From: Vagococcus sp. CY52-2
GTDB taxonomy: Bacteria; Bacillota; Bacilli; Lactobacillales; Vagococcaceae
Assembly: GCF_022655055.1 (NCBI RefSeq)
Contig: NZ_CP093384.1
Location: 1,426,001 to 1,490,000, forward strand
DNA: 64,000 nt
Direction: 5' to 3'
Shown here piece after piece: positions 56,503 through 64,000 of the stretch. Every line of letters starts with the position of its first letter. Position 1 is the stretch's first letter. The position numbers and the translations under genes are program-made. Under the pieces are notes generated by a model. That model was not told the origin of the DNA and made no database searches. It worked only from the letters and a program-made list of their open reading frames with translations.

Positions 56503-57838
56503 TTCTATTCGCATATAAATAAAATGGAATACCTAAAGCTGTTAGTCCTAAACCTGTGACGACAAGAGATAATTGATTAATCAACGTCATGGATAGAATA
56601 AATACTCCCCCAATGATGGAAATAATGGGGATAAATGGATATAACGGAACTTTATATGGCCTTGGTAAATCAGGTTCTTTCTTACGAAGTTTTATCACAG
56701 CACAAAAAACCAATGTGTAAAAAATCCAAATAACAAATACTAACATATCCGTTAAAATATCAAATCCACCTAATAACATCATGACAACTGCTACTGCTAA
56801 CTCAAAAAGTCCTGCAATAAAAGGCACTTTATTACGATTTAATTTTGCTAATTGATTTGAGTATGGTAATTGTTTATCTAATCCCATAGTATAAGGGATT
56901 CTCATACCAGTCATTGTATAGCCATTAATTGCACCGTATACAGAAATTAGAATTCCGATTGTAACAATTTTCCCACCAAAGTCTCCAAATATTTGTTTTG
57001 ATACATCCATCGCAGCATTTTCATTCCCTGCTAATGATTCGATGGGTAAACTTTTTAAATAAACAAAGTTAACTAATAAATAAATCACCATAACACCAAA
57101 CAATCCACCGGCTATTGATCTTGGTAAATCTCGCTCAGGATTTTTTAACTCCCCTGATATATTTCCCACATGAATCCAACCATCATATGCAAACATAGTA
57201 GCAAGAAGCCCTGCTCCTAACGCTGGGAAAAATCCAGATGTTTGTGCCCCTGCGGTTACTGGAAATAAACTGACGCTTACGTCACCTTGTCTCAGTAATC
57301 CAAAAATCACAATTAAGGCAAGTGGTATTAACTTACAAACCAATGTAATCGATTGAAATATTCCACTAGCTCTGGCTCCTAAAAAATTAATCAACATAAT
57401 GGAACCACCAACTAAAATAGCTATTGGTACAATCACTGAGTGGGATAAACCAAATAAGTTTTTAAACTGGGTACCGAATATAATAGAAAGAGCTGCGACG
57501 TTGGCTGGAAAATAAATAATGATTAATGCCCATCCTAATAAAAAGCTCCATAACTTACCATACGCCCGTTCAATATATCTCACCATTCCACCTGTTTCTG
57601 GGATAGCAGCCGATAGTTCTGCTGCTGTTAATCCTGCACAGATACTAATCACACCGCCTAAAAACCATGACATTAGCGTTAGACTAGCTGATCCAGTTGA
57701 TTGCGTCACACTAGCTGCTTTGAAAAACACTCCTCCACCTATAACAGTCCCCATAACGGTAGATAAAGCAGGAAAGAACGTCATCGTTCGATTTAACTGA
57801 TTGCTATCTTCAACTATAATTTCCTCTTGATTTGACAT
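56486..57838 (-). CDS. APC-family amino acid permease
   Basis: 450 residues, twelve predicted membrane helices. The APC start GTVIGGGVFFKAA, the helix 3 end ELSAAIPETGGMVRYIERAYG and the LKNPERDLPRSI loop are present. The pattern is closest to Ser/Thr exchanger SteT or LAT-type transporters; substrate unconfirmed. Single gene. Confidence 0.87.
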   Translation of the reverse strand: MSNQEEIIVEDSNQLNRTMTFFPALSTVMGTVIGGGVFFKAASVTQSTGSASLTLMSWFLGGVISICAGLTAAELSAAIPETGGMVRYIERAYGKLWSFLLGWALIIIYFPANVAALSIIFGTQFKNLFGLSHSVIVPIAILVGGSIMLINFLGARASGIFQSITLVCKLIPLALIVIFGLLRQGDVSVSLFPVTAGAQTSGFFPALGAGLLATMFAYDGWIHVGNISGELKNPERDLPRSIAGGLFGVMVIYLLVNFVYLKSLPIESLAGNENAAMDVSKQIFGDFGGKIVTIGILISVYGAINGYTMTGMRIPYTMGLDKQLPYSNQLAKLNRNKVPFIAGLFELAVAVVMMLLGGFDILTDMLVFVIWIFYTLVFCAVIKLRKKEPDLPRPYKVPLYPFIPIISIIGGVFILSMTLINQLSLVVTGLGLTALGIPFYLYANRKKTRK

Positions 57839-57991
57839 ACTTCTCTCCTTTTAAGTTAATTCATCTATAGTAACTGTTCATTATGAATTAACGAATGATA
57901 AATTTAAAACATAGCACATTTTATCATACTTATGGGAAAGCAAACAACTTTACATGTTAATTTACTTACTATTTTCAGAAAAAACCTTATA

Positions 57992-58240
57992 TTATAAAAT
58001 CCAATCATATGGCGTTTGTTGATAAATACCATTGATTCAATTTTGAAAGAACACACTTGCTTCTAAACGCCATATTTGCTTAAATCTTTTATCATAAAAA
58101 TAAGCATACTTTTCAAGAAACTCAGTGTTTAATCCTTTTTATTTATCACGTAAATATTCGTCACATCATGTATTGACATCATCTTCCAAGTGCCAAAAAA
58201 TAAAGATATTTCTATTATCTTCTGATACTAATATCAATAC
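57992..58240 (-). pseudogene. Decayed gene with three in-frame stops
   Basis: One minus-strand frame reads LGVLILVSEDNRNIFIFW..LEDDVNT-stop-CDEYLRDK-stop-KGLNTEFLEKYAYFYDK..IWRLEASVFFQN-stop-INGIYQQTPYDWIL-stop. The frame is maintained across about 240 bp despite three nonsense codons, so it was once a gene of at least 80 residues. No family recognised. The spacer 57839-57991 shows nothing. Confidence 0.5.
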
Positions 58241-58244
58241 TCCT

Positions 58245-58472
58245 AATTATGATTAGATGAATCATCAGATACAATCATCATTGATGTTAAATTAGACACC
58301 GAATTAATCGGAGTTCCTTATTCAAAAAGAAGGGTTTTATAAAGCCTATCACATGAATAAAGAACAATGGATTAGCATTGACTTATCCTCTCTGCATGAT
58401 ACAACGAAACTCTTCTCATTAATCAATACAAGTTATCTGACCATTAAACAAGCAAAAAGAGCCCGATTATAG
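58245..58472 (+). pseudogene. Relic of an MmcQ/YjbR family gene
   Basis: Two frames give adjoining pieces of the family: LDESSDTIIIDVKLDTELIG (ends by frameshift near 58330), then GFYKAYHMNKEQWISIDL and a C-terminal TSYLTIKQAKRARL with stop at 58472. The HMNK-x-x-W motif is diagnostic of YjbR/MmcQ. The N-terminal half is missing. Confidence 0.65.
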
Positions 58473-58486
58473 GCTCTTTTTTATTG
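58453..58486. terminator. Bidirectional terminator between the YjbR relic and the amino-acid ABC operon
   Basis: AAAAAGAGCC / GGCTCTTTTT stem with an 8-nt loop; T runs on both strands. Confidence 0.88.
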
Positions 58487-59323
58487 AATCGCTTGGTCAT
58501 TTCCAAACCATTTTTCACTAATTTTCTTCATTTTTCCATCATCTTTTAATTTTTTAAAAGCTTCATCAATTTTTATTTTTAACTCTTTATCACTTTTACG
58601 AATACCTACAGCAAAATCTGCACTTTCAAATGGTGTTTCAACAATGGCGTAGTCATTTGGATTTTTTTGTTGCGCTATATAATAATTAGCATACACATTA
58701 TCTACAATTAATCCATCAATTCGTTTGGCTTTTAAATCAATAAACGCTTCATTAAAAGTATCAAACAAAACTGGCTCATTATCGGCGATCACATCTGTAA
58801 ATACTTCAGGATTTTTATCAATCATATCTTGTCCTGTTGACGCATTTTGAGCTCCTAAGATTTTGCCTTTCATGTCTTTATATGATGTTATACCATTATC
58901 TTTCATCACGACTAATTCTTGACGACTAGTAATATAAGGATCACTAAAGGCGACTTTTTCCTTTCTTTCATCCGTAATATTATACCCATTCCAAATTAAA
59001 TCAATTGTCCCATTGTTTAATTCATTTTCTTTCATTGACCAATCTATTGATTGAAATTCAGGATCAATTCCATATTCTGCAAATACTGCTTTAGCCAAAT
59101 CAATATCAAATCCCACAATATTATCTGATTCATCTCGAAATCCCATTGGCACAAACGTATCATCCAACCCTATCACAACTTTTTTGTTTTTTTCTATCTC
59201 GCTCCATTTATCTTTATTAGTCCTGCTAGAGTCATTACTGCTTTTTTTACTTCCACAAGCTGATACAGCTAATAACATAATTCCTAACACCACGATTAAT
59301 ATATGTCTTTTTTTCATTGTCAT
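58481..59323 (-). CDS. Polar amino-acid ABC transporter binding lipoprotein
   Basis: 280 residues from the first ATG (a second, two codons later, is equally possible). The lipobox is LAVSAC. The mature protein is an SBP_bac_3 fold: KVVIGLDDTFVPMGFRDESDN, GFDIDLAKAVFAEYG, WNGYNITDERKEKVAFSDPY. Binds a polar amino acid outside the membrane. Last gene of an operon read through two T-boxes. Confidence 0.92.
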   Translation of the reverse strand: MTMKKRHILIVVLGIMLLAVSACGSKKSSNDSSRTNKDKWSEIEKNKKVVIGLDDTFVPMGFRDESDNIVGFDIDLAKAVFAEYGIDPEFQSIDWSMKENELNNGTIDLIWNGYNITDERKEKVAFSDPYITSRQELVVMKDNGITSYKDMKGKILGAQNASTGQDMIDKNPEVFTDVIADNEPVLFDTFNEAFIDLKAKRIDGLIVDNVYANYYIAQQKNPNDYAIVETPFESADFAVGIRKSDKELKIKIDEAFKKLKDDGKMKKISEKWFGNDQAIQ

Positions 59324-59332
59324 CCCATCCTT

Positions 59333-59968
59333 TTATTTTATTGGTTCTACTCTAATAGTGTTATCGGCAATACGTTCTGCAAAAGTTGGATCATGTGTGA
59401 CCACAATTTGTGTCACATCTGGCGATTTTAAATTTAAAATGACTTCTGCTACATCACCACTAAGACCTGGATCTAAAGCACTTGTTGGCTCATCATAACA
59501 TAATACACGTGGCTTCATAGCTAATGCACGTGCAATTGCCACACGTTGTTTTTGTCCACCAGATAATTCAAAAGGATAAGCTTTTTCTTTATCCTCTAAT
59601 CCTAAAGTTATTAATAATGTTCTAGCGGTTTTTTCAGCCTCTTCTTTGGATTGTTTTAAGACCATTGTCGGTGCTAATACAATATTTTCTAATACATTTA
59701 AATGAGGAAACAACTGAAAATCTTGAAATACCACACCAATTTTTCCATTAATAGCTTGATGAGATTTCTTTGTTAAATCTTCCTCATCAAGTAGTAGTGT
59801 GCCACCATCGAATGTTTCTAACCCACTAATACATCTCAATAAAGTGGTTTTTCCTCCACCTGAAGGGCCGAGGATAACAGTAATTTCTCCCATTGGAAAC
59901 GTGTAAGATACCTCATCTAAAATTTTCTTTTCTCCGAAACTTTTGGATACATTTTTTATCTCAAGCAT
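59333..59968 (-). CDS. Polar amino-acid ABC transporter ATPase
   Basis: 211 residues from the ATG at 59968, which has AAGGAG 8 nt upstream; two earlier starts crowd that site. Walker A GPSGGGKTT, Q-loop FQDFQLFPH, signature LSGGQKQR, Walker B VLCYDEPTSALDP, H-loop VTHDP. It energises uptake with the permease upstream, 12 bp away. Confidence 0.93.
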   Translation of the reverse strand: MLEIKNVSKSFGEKKILDEVSYTFPMGEITVILGPSGGGKTTLLRCISGLETFDGGTLLLDEEDLTKKSHQAINGKIGVVFQDFQLFPHLNVLENIVLAPTMVLKQSKEEAEKTARTLLITLGLEDKEKAYPFELSGGQKQRVAIARALAMKPRVLCYDEPTSALDPGLSGDVAEVILNLKSPDVTQIVVTHDPTFAERIADNTIRVEPIK

Positions 59969-59980
59969 TCTCATCACTCC

Positions 59981-60622
59981 TTATTTATAATAGCTAAATC
60001 GTTTTTCAAGGTATTTCATTAAACCAGTTAAAACGGCGGTGAAAAAGAGATAAATCACCCCAACCATAACGAGTGGTACAAGTGTTACATCACGATTTGT
60101 CGCGATTTTACCTGCTCGTAACAAGTCACCTAATCCCAACACATACATCAGCGAAGTGTCTTTTACTAAGTTAATCACCTCGTTCCCAATGGATGGTAAA
60201 ATAATTTTTATCACTTGTGGCAAAACGATTTTATATGCTGTTTGAAACGGTGTTAAACCAAGCACTTGTGCACTCTCAATTTGACCTTTTGGTATAGCCT
60301 GTAACCCTCCTCTAAATATCTCAGCGAAGTAAGCTCCATAATTTAGAATAAAGGCAATCATCACAGCATCATATCGTTCAAAGACAATACCTATTGCTGG
60401 TAAACCAAAAAAGATAAAGATAAGTTGTAATAATAGCGGTGTCCCTCGCATTAACCAAATATAAAGATTTAATATAAAGGTCAATGGTTTAAATGTCACA
60501 CGTAAACCAAACGCAACGAGTACTCCTAGTGGGATAGATCCTAATAGTGTAAAGAAAAAAACTTTTAACGTCATACCTGCCCCATCAATAAGTGATGGTA
60601 AAATTTTCATTATGTATTCCAT
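59981..60622 (-). CDS. Polar amino-acid ABC transporter permease
   Basis: 213 residues from the ATG at 60622 (GGAGGG 7 nt upstream). Five to six membrane helices; the HisMQ coupling motif AQVLGLTPFQTAYKIVLPQ and RGTPLLLQL are present. First gene of the operon, about 60 bp behind the proximal T-box terminator. Confidence 0.92.
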   Translation of the reverse strand: MEYIMKILPSLIDGAGMTLKVFFFTLLGSIPLGVLVAFGLRVTFKPLTFILNLYIWLMRGTPLLLQLIFIFFGLPAIGIVFERYDAVMIAFILNYGAYFAEIFRGGLQAIPKGQIESAQVLGLTPFQTAYKIVLPQVIKIILPSIGNEVINLVKDTSLMYVLGLGDLLRAGKIATNRDVTLVPLVMVGVIYLFFTAVLTGLMKYLEKRFSYYK

Positions 60623-60682
60623 GGTAAATCCCTCCATTTTCAATTATTAAACAAGATAATTTTTTATTTACCTATCGTTTAT

Positions 60683-60958
60683 TTTTAATTGTTGGTACAA
60701 AAAATCCCCTTGGTATAACCCAAGAGGACGATAAACCGTGATTCCACCTCAATTTATTGCTATTTCACAATAACAATCTCATGATGTTTAAACTAATATT
60801 TTAAACACTCATCCTTAACGCGGATAAAACGTTATTCCCTACTTTGTTGTTCAGAAATACATCTTTCTAGTTGTGTTCATGTAAAAGCATGTTGATTTTT
60901 CTCTCAGCCTATTGAAAAATTCTCTGTCAAAATGGACTTAATACACTACTTGTCTAGT
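60683..60958 (-). promoter_or_regulatory. T-box leader, proximal copy
   Basis: On the minus strand a T-box sequence GAGGTGGAATCACGG (complement of 60736-60750) lies before a terminator (CCTCTTGG / CCAAGGGG, then TTTTTT, ending about 60683). A stem-III-like GTTAAGGATGAG lies upstream. Stem I lacks the canonical distal loop, so its specifier is uncertain: CAC at 60873-60875 follows GAA, and a CAA follows a later GAA. The core departs from ACCGCG, hence possibly degenerate. Confidence 0.75.
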
Positions 60959-60973
60959 CATTGATTGTTTGGT

Positions 60974-61228
60974 ATAAAAAAAGTCCCTTGGCTTATAAAA
61001 GCCAAAGGACGAAAATTCGCGGTTCCACCTTTATTTGTTATTGTTTCACAACAATAACCTCATGAAGTTTATAACTTCGAGCTCATAACGTTTCTCAAAC
61101 GAACTTTTCTACTAACAATTTCAAAAAGTTAACTCCCAGATGTGATTCACTTAACACGTCTACCTTTTTCCACCAACCAAAGGCTCTCTATAAAACGTCA
61201 TTTAAGTTACTTTCTCTGTTCATGGTTT
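60974..61228 (-). promoter_or_regulatory. T-box leader, distal copy
   Basis: On the minus strand in order: AGAGAAAGTA (specifier-loop 5' side), ACTTAA...TTAAGT stem, AGAGAG bulge with GGTTGGTGGAAA distal loop, specifier strand GAATCACATC, stem III, T-box AAAGGTGGAACCGCG (complement of 61018-61032), terminator GTCCTTTGGCTT / AAGCCAAGGGAC with a T run. Specifier reads UCA or CAC depending on register. Uncharged tRNA binding would permit readthrough. Confidence 0.9.
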
Positions 61229-61234
61229 TTAACA

Positions 61235-61263
61235 ACTTTATCATCAGGCTTTAATCTTGTCAA
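61235..61263 (-). promoter_or_regulatory. Sigma-A promoter of the T-box-controlled amino-acid operon
   Basis: On the minus strand TTGACA (61258-61263), 17 bp, TAAAGT (61235-61240). It lies just upstream of the distal T-box. No promoter of similar quality was found between the two T-boxes, so both are probably on one transcript. The spacer 61264-61542 upstream of it shows no gene or motif. Confidence 0.8.
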
Positions 61264-61542
61264 CAAAATTAATTTAATCGTAATAACTTCTTCTTTTCTA
61301 CAACTATCATTAATTAAATTTTCGATAATGAATGTAAATATAAGTAAATGAATGAATTATCATAGTCATATTTTTTTAATTTCTTATATTGATAATCAAC
61401 TAATATCTTACCATGTAACCAACGTGTTTTTTTCGTGATAAAAAACTTAACTCGTCAGCTAATTCAACAATTAGTTTAGAAAAATATTCCAATGTTTTGT
61501 TATATCTTTAGATTTTATTTCTAAAAAGTCATCCCTAAATAC

Positions 61543-61582
61543 AAAAAAAGAAACTGACAAAAAAGTCGTTTCTTTTTTATTT
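61543..61582 (-). terminator. Intrinsic terminator after the second nuclease gene
   Basis: On the minus strand AAAAAAGAAACGAC / GTCAGTTTCTTTTTTT stem with a T-rich loop and tail. Confidence 0.85.
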
Positions 61583-61586
61583 TAAC

Positions 61587-62645
61587 TTAATAACAAATGT
61601 TACATGGTTCTAACCCTTTCTTTTTGGCTTCACCCAATGTAGAAGGAGTGAAATTACCGCGCCCATGAGCATGAGTATGATATTTTTTTCCAGTAGGTGT
61701 AACAAATACTTGATTCATATCATCAGATGAATCATTATCATTAGCCAATGATTCATGATTCGTGATATTGTGTTCTTCTTGTGATGGTTCATTTTCTTGA
61801 GCTCTCTCTCCTATTGAACTGCTACCATCTGCATAATTCAAGTCAATCCCATCCTGAATATTAAAGATGTAAACATTAAATTTTATGGTATCATTTCCAA
61901 TAGATTGTGCTTCCATTTGAACGCCACGCGCCAGTAACTCTTCCCCTCTAAAAACTGGTGTCACACGATATCTTACATAATTATCTGAATTTTGTTCAAG
62001 ATAATGTTTAACATCCATCTCATGACGTAACATCTCTGGACTGTTTAATTGTCTTGTTCCTGTAATTAAATTTTTCCAATTCGCATTTTCACCAGCTAAT
62101 GCCCAACCAATTAAGTGTGATCGATTAAATAAATACCCACCTTCAATCTTTTTATTTTTCCAACCTGTTGGTGTAACAGACGAAATACTTTCTCTTTTTC
62201 CAGTTGGCATTAATGATTGATTTAGCATAGCATTTGCACTTGTTGCTCTATTTAACCCATCTAAATCACCATAAATTTCCCAAGCGCCATTACTCAAAGA
62301 TAGCTCTTCATCGCTAAAACTTGGTACATCATCATTAACCTTTATCGTTTGAGTTCCTTCGTATTCTAAGTTTGCCAAATCACTAACTTGATTTTTTAAT
62401 TGTGAGGCTTGCTCTTCTTTTTTCTTCTTTTCTATTTCATCCTGTTTTGCTTTTTCTTCTGCTTCTCTTTTAGCTAATTCTTCTTTTTCTTTACTTGATG
62501 TATCTACTGTACTTTCTTTTATAACACTTGATGAAACTGATGTATCACTTGTTTCCACTGTTTTATCAGCAACACATCCTCCAAAAGTTATTAACCCTGT
62601 CAATAACAGAGCAGATAACGCCCACTTTTTCATTTTCTTCTTCAT
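61587..62645 (-). CDS. Lipoprotein DNA/RNA non-specific endonuclease (EndA type) with C-terminal Cys motif
   Basis: 352 residues. The lipobox TFGGC places the lipidated Cys at residue 24. A Ser/Thr spacer and a Lys/Glu coiled coil (about 52-84) follow, then a nuclease domain (about 100-270) with NRSHLIGWALAGENANWKNLITGT (H177 as general base). A separate C-terminal motif has KKYHTHAHGRGNF and LEPCNIC, like the small Cys/His element at the end of many Firmicutes extracellular nucleases. It is a diverged paralogue of the nuclease at 30.5 kb. Acts on extracellular nucleic acid. Confidence 0.88.
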   Translation of the reverse strand: MKKKMKKWALSALLLTGLITFGGCVADKTVETSDTSVSSSVIKESTVDTSSKEKEELAKREAEEKAKQDEIEKKKKEEQASQLKNQVSDLANLEYEGTQTIKVNDDVPSFSDEELSLSNGAWEIYGDLDGLNRATSANAMLNQSLMPTGKRESISSVTPTGWKNKKIEGGYLFNRSHLIGWALAGENANWKNLITGTRQLNSPEMLRHEMDVKHYLEQNSDNYVRYRVTPVFRGEELLARGVQMEAQSIGNDTIKFNVYIFNIQDGIDLNYADGSSSIGERAQENEPSQEEHNITNHESLANDNDSSDDMNQVFVTPTGKKYHTHAHGRGNFTPSTLGEAKKKGLEPCNICY

Positions 62646-62818
62646 CTTTTCCTCCTATATTTTCATTCCTATCAACTATCTTATAATAAACTATACACTT
62701 TTAGTTAATAGTGGTAAAAATACTTTTTTAAAGTATATTTTTTGTTAATCAAGGTAAATCCTTTTAATAAAAATTTTTTTCATGATACTATTTATTTAAT
62801 CAGAATGGAGGAGTAATT

Positions 62819-63223
62819 ATGAATCAGTTTTTAAAATTGTTTGGTATAAGTGCTGTTATCTTTTTAATGTTTGATCTATTTTGGCTATTAGTTGTATCAA
62901 AAAATTTGTACCAAACTTTCATAGGAGAGTTACTCGGTGATGTAAAGGTAACTCCCGCTATTATTTTTTATTTTGTCTACCTTGTTGGGGTTGTATTTTT
63001 TGTCCTAATCCCTGGTATTGACAAACAAAGTATTTTCTACACCATTTCTTCTGGGGCTCTATTTGGTTTTATTTGTTATAGTACCTATGATTTAACCAAT
63101 TTAGCCACTATTAAAAATTGGTCAGTAACGATGACAATTATTGACTTAGTATGGGGAACATCCGTCACTGCTATTACATCAGCAATTGTTTATTTTATTA
63201 ATTTTAATTTTTTGAAGGGGTAA
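62819..63223 (+). CDS. DUF2177 family membrane protein
   Basis: 134 residues, four membrane helices. FDLFWLLVVSKNLYQTFIGELLG, GFICYSTYDLTNLATIKNWS and IDLVWGTSVTAI are characteristic of DUF2177. Function unknown. Good GGAGG site before ATG. The DAK2 gene follows after 6 bp. Confidence 0.87.
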   Translation: MNQFLKLFGISAVIFLMFDLFWLLVVSKNLYQTFIGELLGDVKVTPAIIFYFVYLVGVVFFVLIPGIDKQSIFYTISSGALFGFICYSTYDLTNLATIKNWSVTMTIIDLVWGTSVTAITSAIVYFINFNFLKG

Positions 63224-63229
63224 TTTAAT

Positions 63230-64000
63230 TTGGAAGAAGTTGATATTAAAAAGTTAGCTAACAGTATCAAATCAGGTGCTAACTTAGTTATAAAGAATAA
63301 AAATGAATTAAATCGTATTAATGTCTTTCCTGTTGCAGATGGTGATACTGGTAGTAATTTGGCCTTTCTTATGCAATCAATTATGGATAATCTTGTTAGT
63401 TATCACGACACGGTACATTCTCTATTAACTAACGTAGCATCAGCCGCTTTACTTGGAGCTCGTGGTAACTCTGGAATGATTTTAGGACAGTATTTAAATG
63501 CCTTAGCAGAAGATTATGCTCAAAGTGATTTATCAACAGAACAACTCGTTTTTTCTTTTAAAACAGCTCTTGTTAAAGTATATGATTCGTTGCTAGATCC
63601 AAAAGAAGGAACCATACTAACAGTTATCTCCTCTTGGTCTGAAAAACTTGTTGATACTTATAAAAAAACACAATCATTAGAAGAATCTTTATCACAAGCA
63701 CAGATGATAGCAGAAAAAGCCGTTTTAGAGACACAATTTCAAATGACAATTTTTAAAGAAAATAAGTTGGTGGATGCTGGAGCAAAAGGTTTTTATTATT
63801 TTATTACTGGTTTGACTGAAGCCTTCTCTCAAAATTTACCACAAGAGTTGATAGAAGAAACCATCCCTTCTTCTATAACTAACTATCCATCTAACTTGAT
63901 ATCATCTGATCATATCATATCTGAAAAGCCTTCTTATCGATACTGCTCGGAGTTTATTATGACTCAACCAAGTATTTCCGATAAAAAATTGAAAGGTAAA
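63230..64000 (+). CDS. DAK2-domain protein, FakA-like fatty acid kinase (3' end outside window)
   Basis: 257 residues visible, open to the window end. Start TTG at 63230 with GGGG 8 nt upstream. The DAK2 nucleotide-binding domain has VFPVADGDTGSNL, GARGNSGMILGQYL and LVDAGAKGFYYF. FakA phosphorylates fatty acids bound by DegV-family FakB proteins; whether this copy is the main FakA or a paralogue cannot be told. It probably shares a transcript with DUF2177. Confidence 0.85.
   Translation, partial: MEEVDIKKLANSIKSGANLVIKNKNELNRINVFPVADGDTGSNLAFLMQSIMDNLVSYHDTVHSLLTNVASAALLGARGNSGMILGQYLNALAEDYAQSDLSTEQLVFSFKTALVKVYDSLLDPKEGTILTVISSWSEKLVDTYKKTQSLEESLSQAQMIAEKAVLETQFQMTIFKENKLVDAGAKGFYYFITGLTEAFSQNLPQELIEETIPSSITNYPSNLISSDHIISEKPSYRYCSEFIMTQPSISDKKLKGK

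Noticed and set aside
58007-58075. ATATGGCGTTT / AAACGCCATAT inverted repeat, considered as a mobile-element end
   Set aside because: Both arms lie inside the decayed minus-strand frame, with no target duplication and no second copy noticed.
61142-61351. 69-codon plus-strand frame
   Set aside because: It runs antisense through the distal T-box and its promoter, with no ribosome site.
1-64000. Search for CRISPR arrays, rRNA, tRNA, prophage and intact IS elements
   Set aside because: No regular spacer-repeat array, RNA gene or intact transposase was recognised by eye.

Overview
The window looks like the chromosome of a low-GC Gram-positive coccus of the Enterococcaceae, most likely Vagococcus or a close relative of Enterococcus (inference). 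The evidence is very AT-rich intergenic DNA, strong AGGAGG ribosome sites, a clpE / DUF1827 / ptsH-ptsI neighbourhood, an adjacent bgsA-bgsB type glycolipid pair, an LPXTG-anchored lactocepin-like protease, a CtsR operator, T-boxes and a guanidine-I riboswitch. No rRNA, tRNA, CRISPR array, prophage or intact insertion sequence was seen. Most genes lie on the minus strand in short operons closed by clear intrinsic terminators.

Layout. 1-6 kb: 3' part of a phosphate-binding lipoprotein (pstS), clpX, trigger factor, a helical-repeat protein, a YkuJ-type protein and a beta-hydroxyacid dehydrogenase. 6-9.4 kb: bgsA-bgsB-flippase-like membrane glycolipid operon. 9.5-14.6 kb: ptsHI divergent from CtsR-controlled clpE, then a DUF1827 gene. 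14.6-22.7 kb: two different sigma/anti-sigma pairs flanking mnaA, a guanidine riboswitch with a two-subunit SMR exporter, and a propeller-like lipoprotein. 22.8-30.4 kb: prfC, a transposase relic, flotillin-NfeD, and an FtsX-type ABC exporter. 30.5-36.2 kb: EndA-type nuclease with a small partner gene, Xaa-Pro peptidase, nagA, aminotransferase. 36.3-45.3 kb: opuCABCD osmolyte transporter, acyl-ACP thioesterase, zwf, LysR regulator, AI-2E family protein, degenerate EIIA-Gut. 45.5-50.8 kb: a 1778-residue surface subtilase. 51-54.6 kb: flavin cluster. 54.9-64 kb: tautomerase, Gfo/Idh/MocA dehydrogenase, APC permease, two gene relics, a polar amino-acid ABC operon behind two tandem T-boxes, a second EndA-type nuclease, DUF2177, and the 5' part of a DAK2/FakA-like gene.

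The most notable system is the 51.0-54.6 kb operon. It encodes an HTH/TPR regulator, an ApbE flavin transferase with no export signal, a stand-alone FMN reductase, and a 400-residue fusion of FMN reductase, DUF438-type PAS domain and a flexible C-terminal tail. That tail carries two sequences shaped like ApbE flavinylation motifs (DTVSGAS and DAVSSAS). This suggests a cytoplasmic flavoprotein with covalently bound FMN made by its own operon. Second is the tandem T-box leader of the amino-acid transporter. Several small decayed genes (19.5, 24.6, 31.7, 58.0 and 58.3 kb) show ongoing gene loss between otherwise intact housekeeping blocks.
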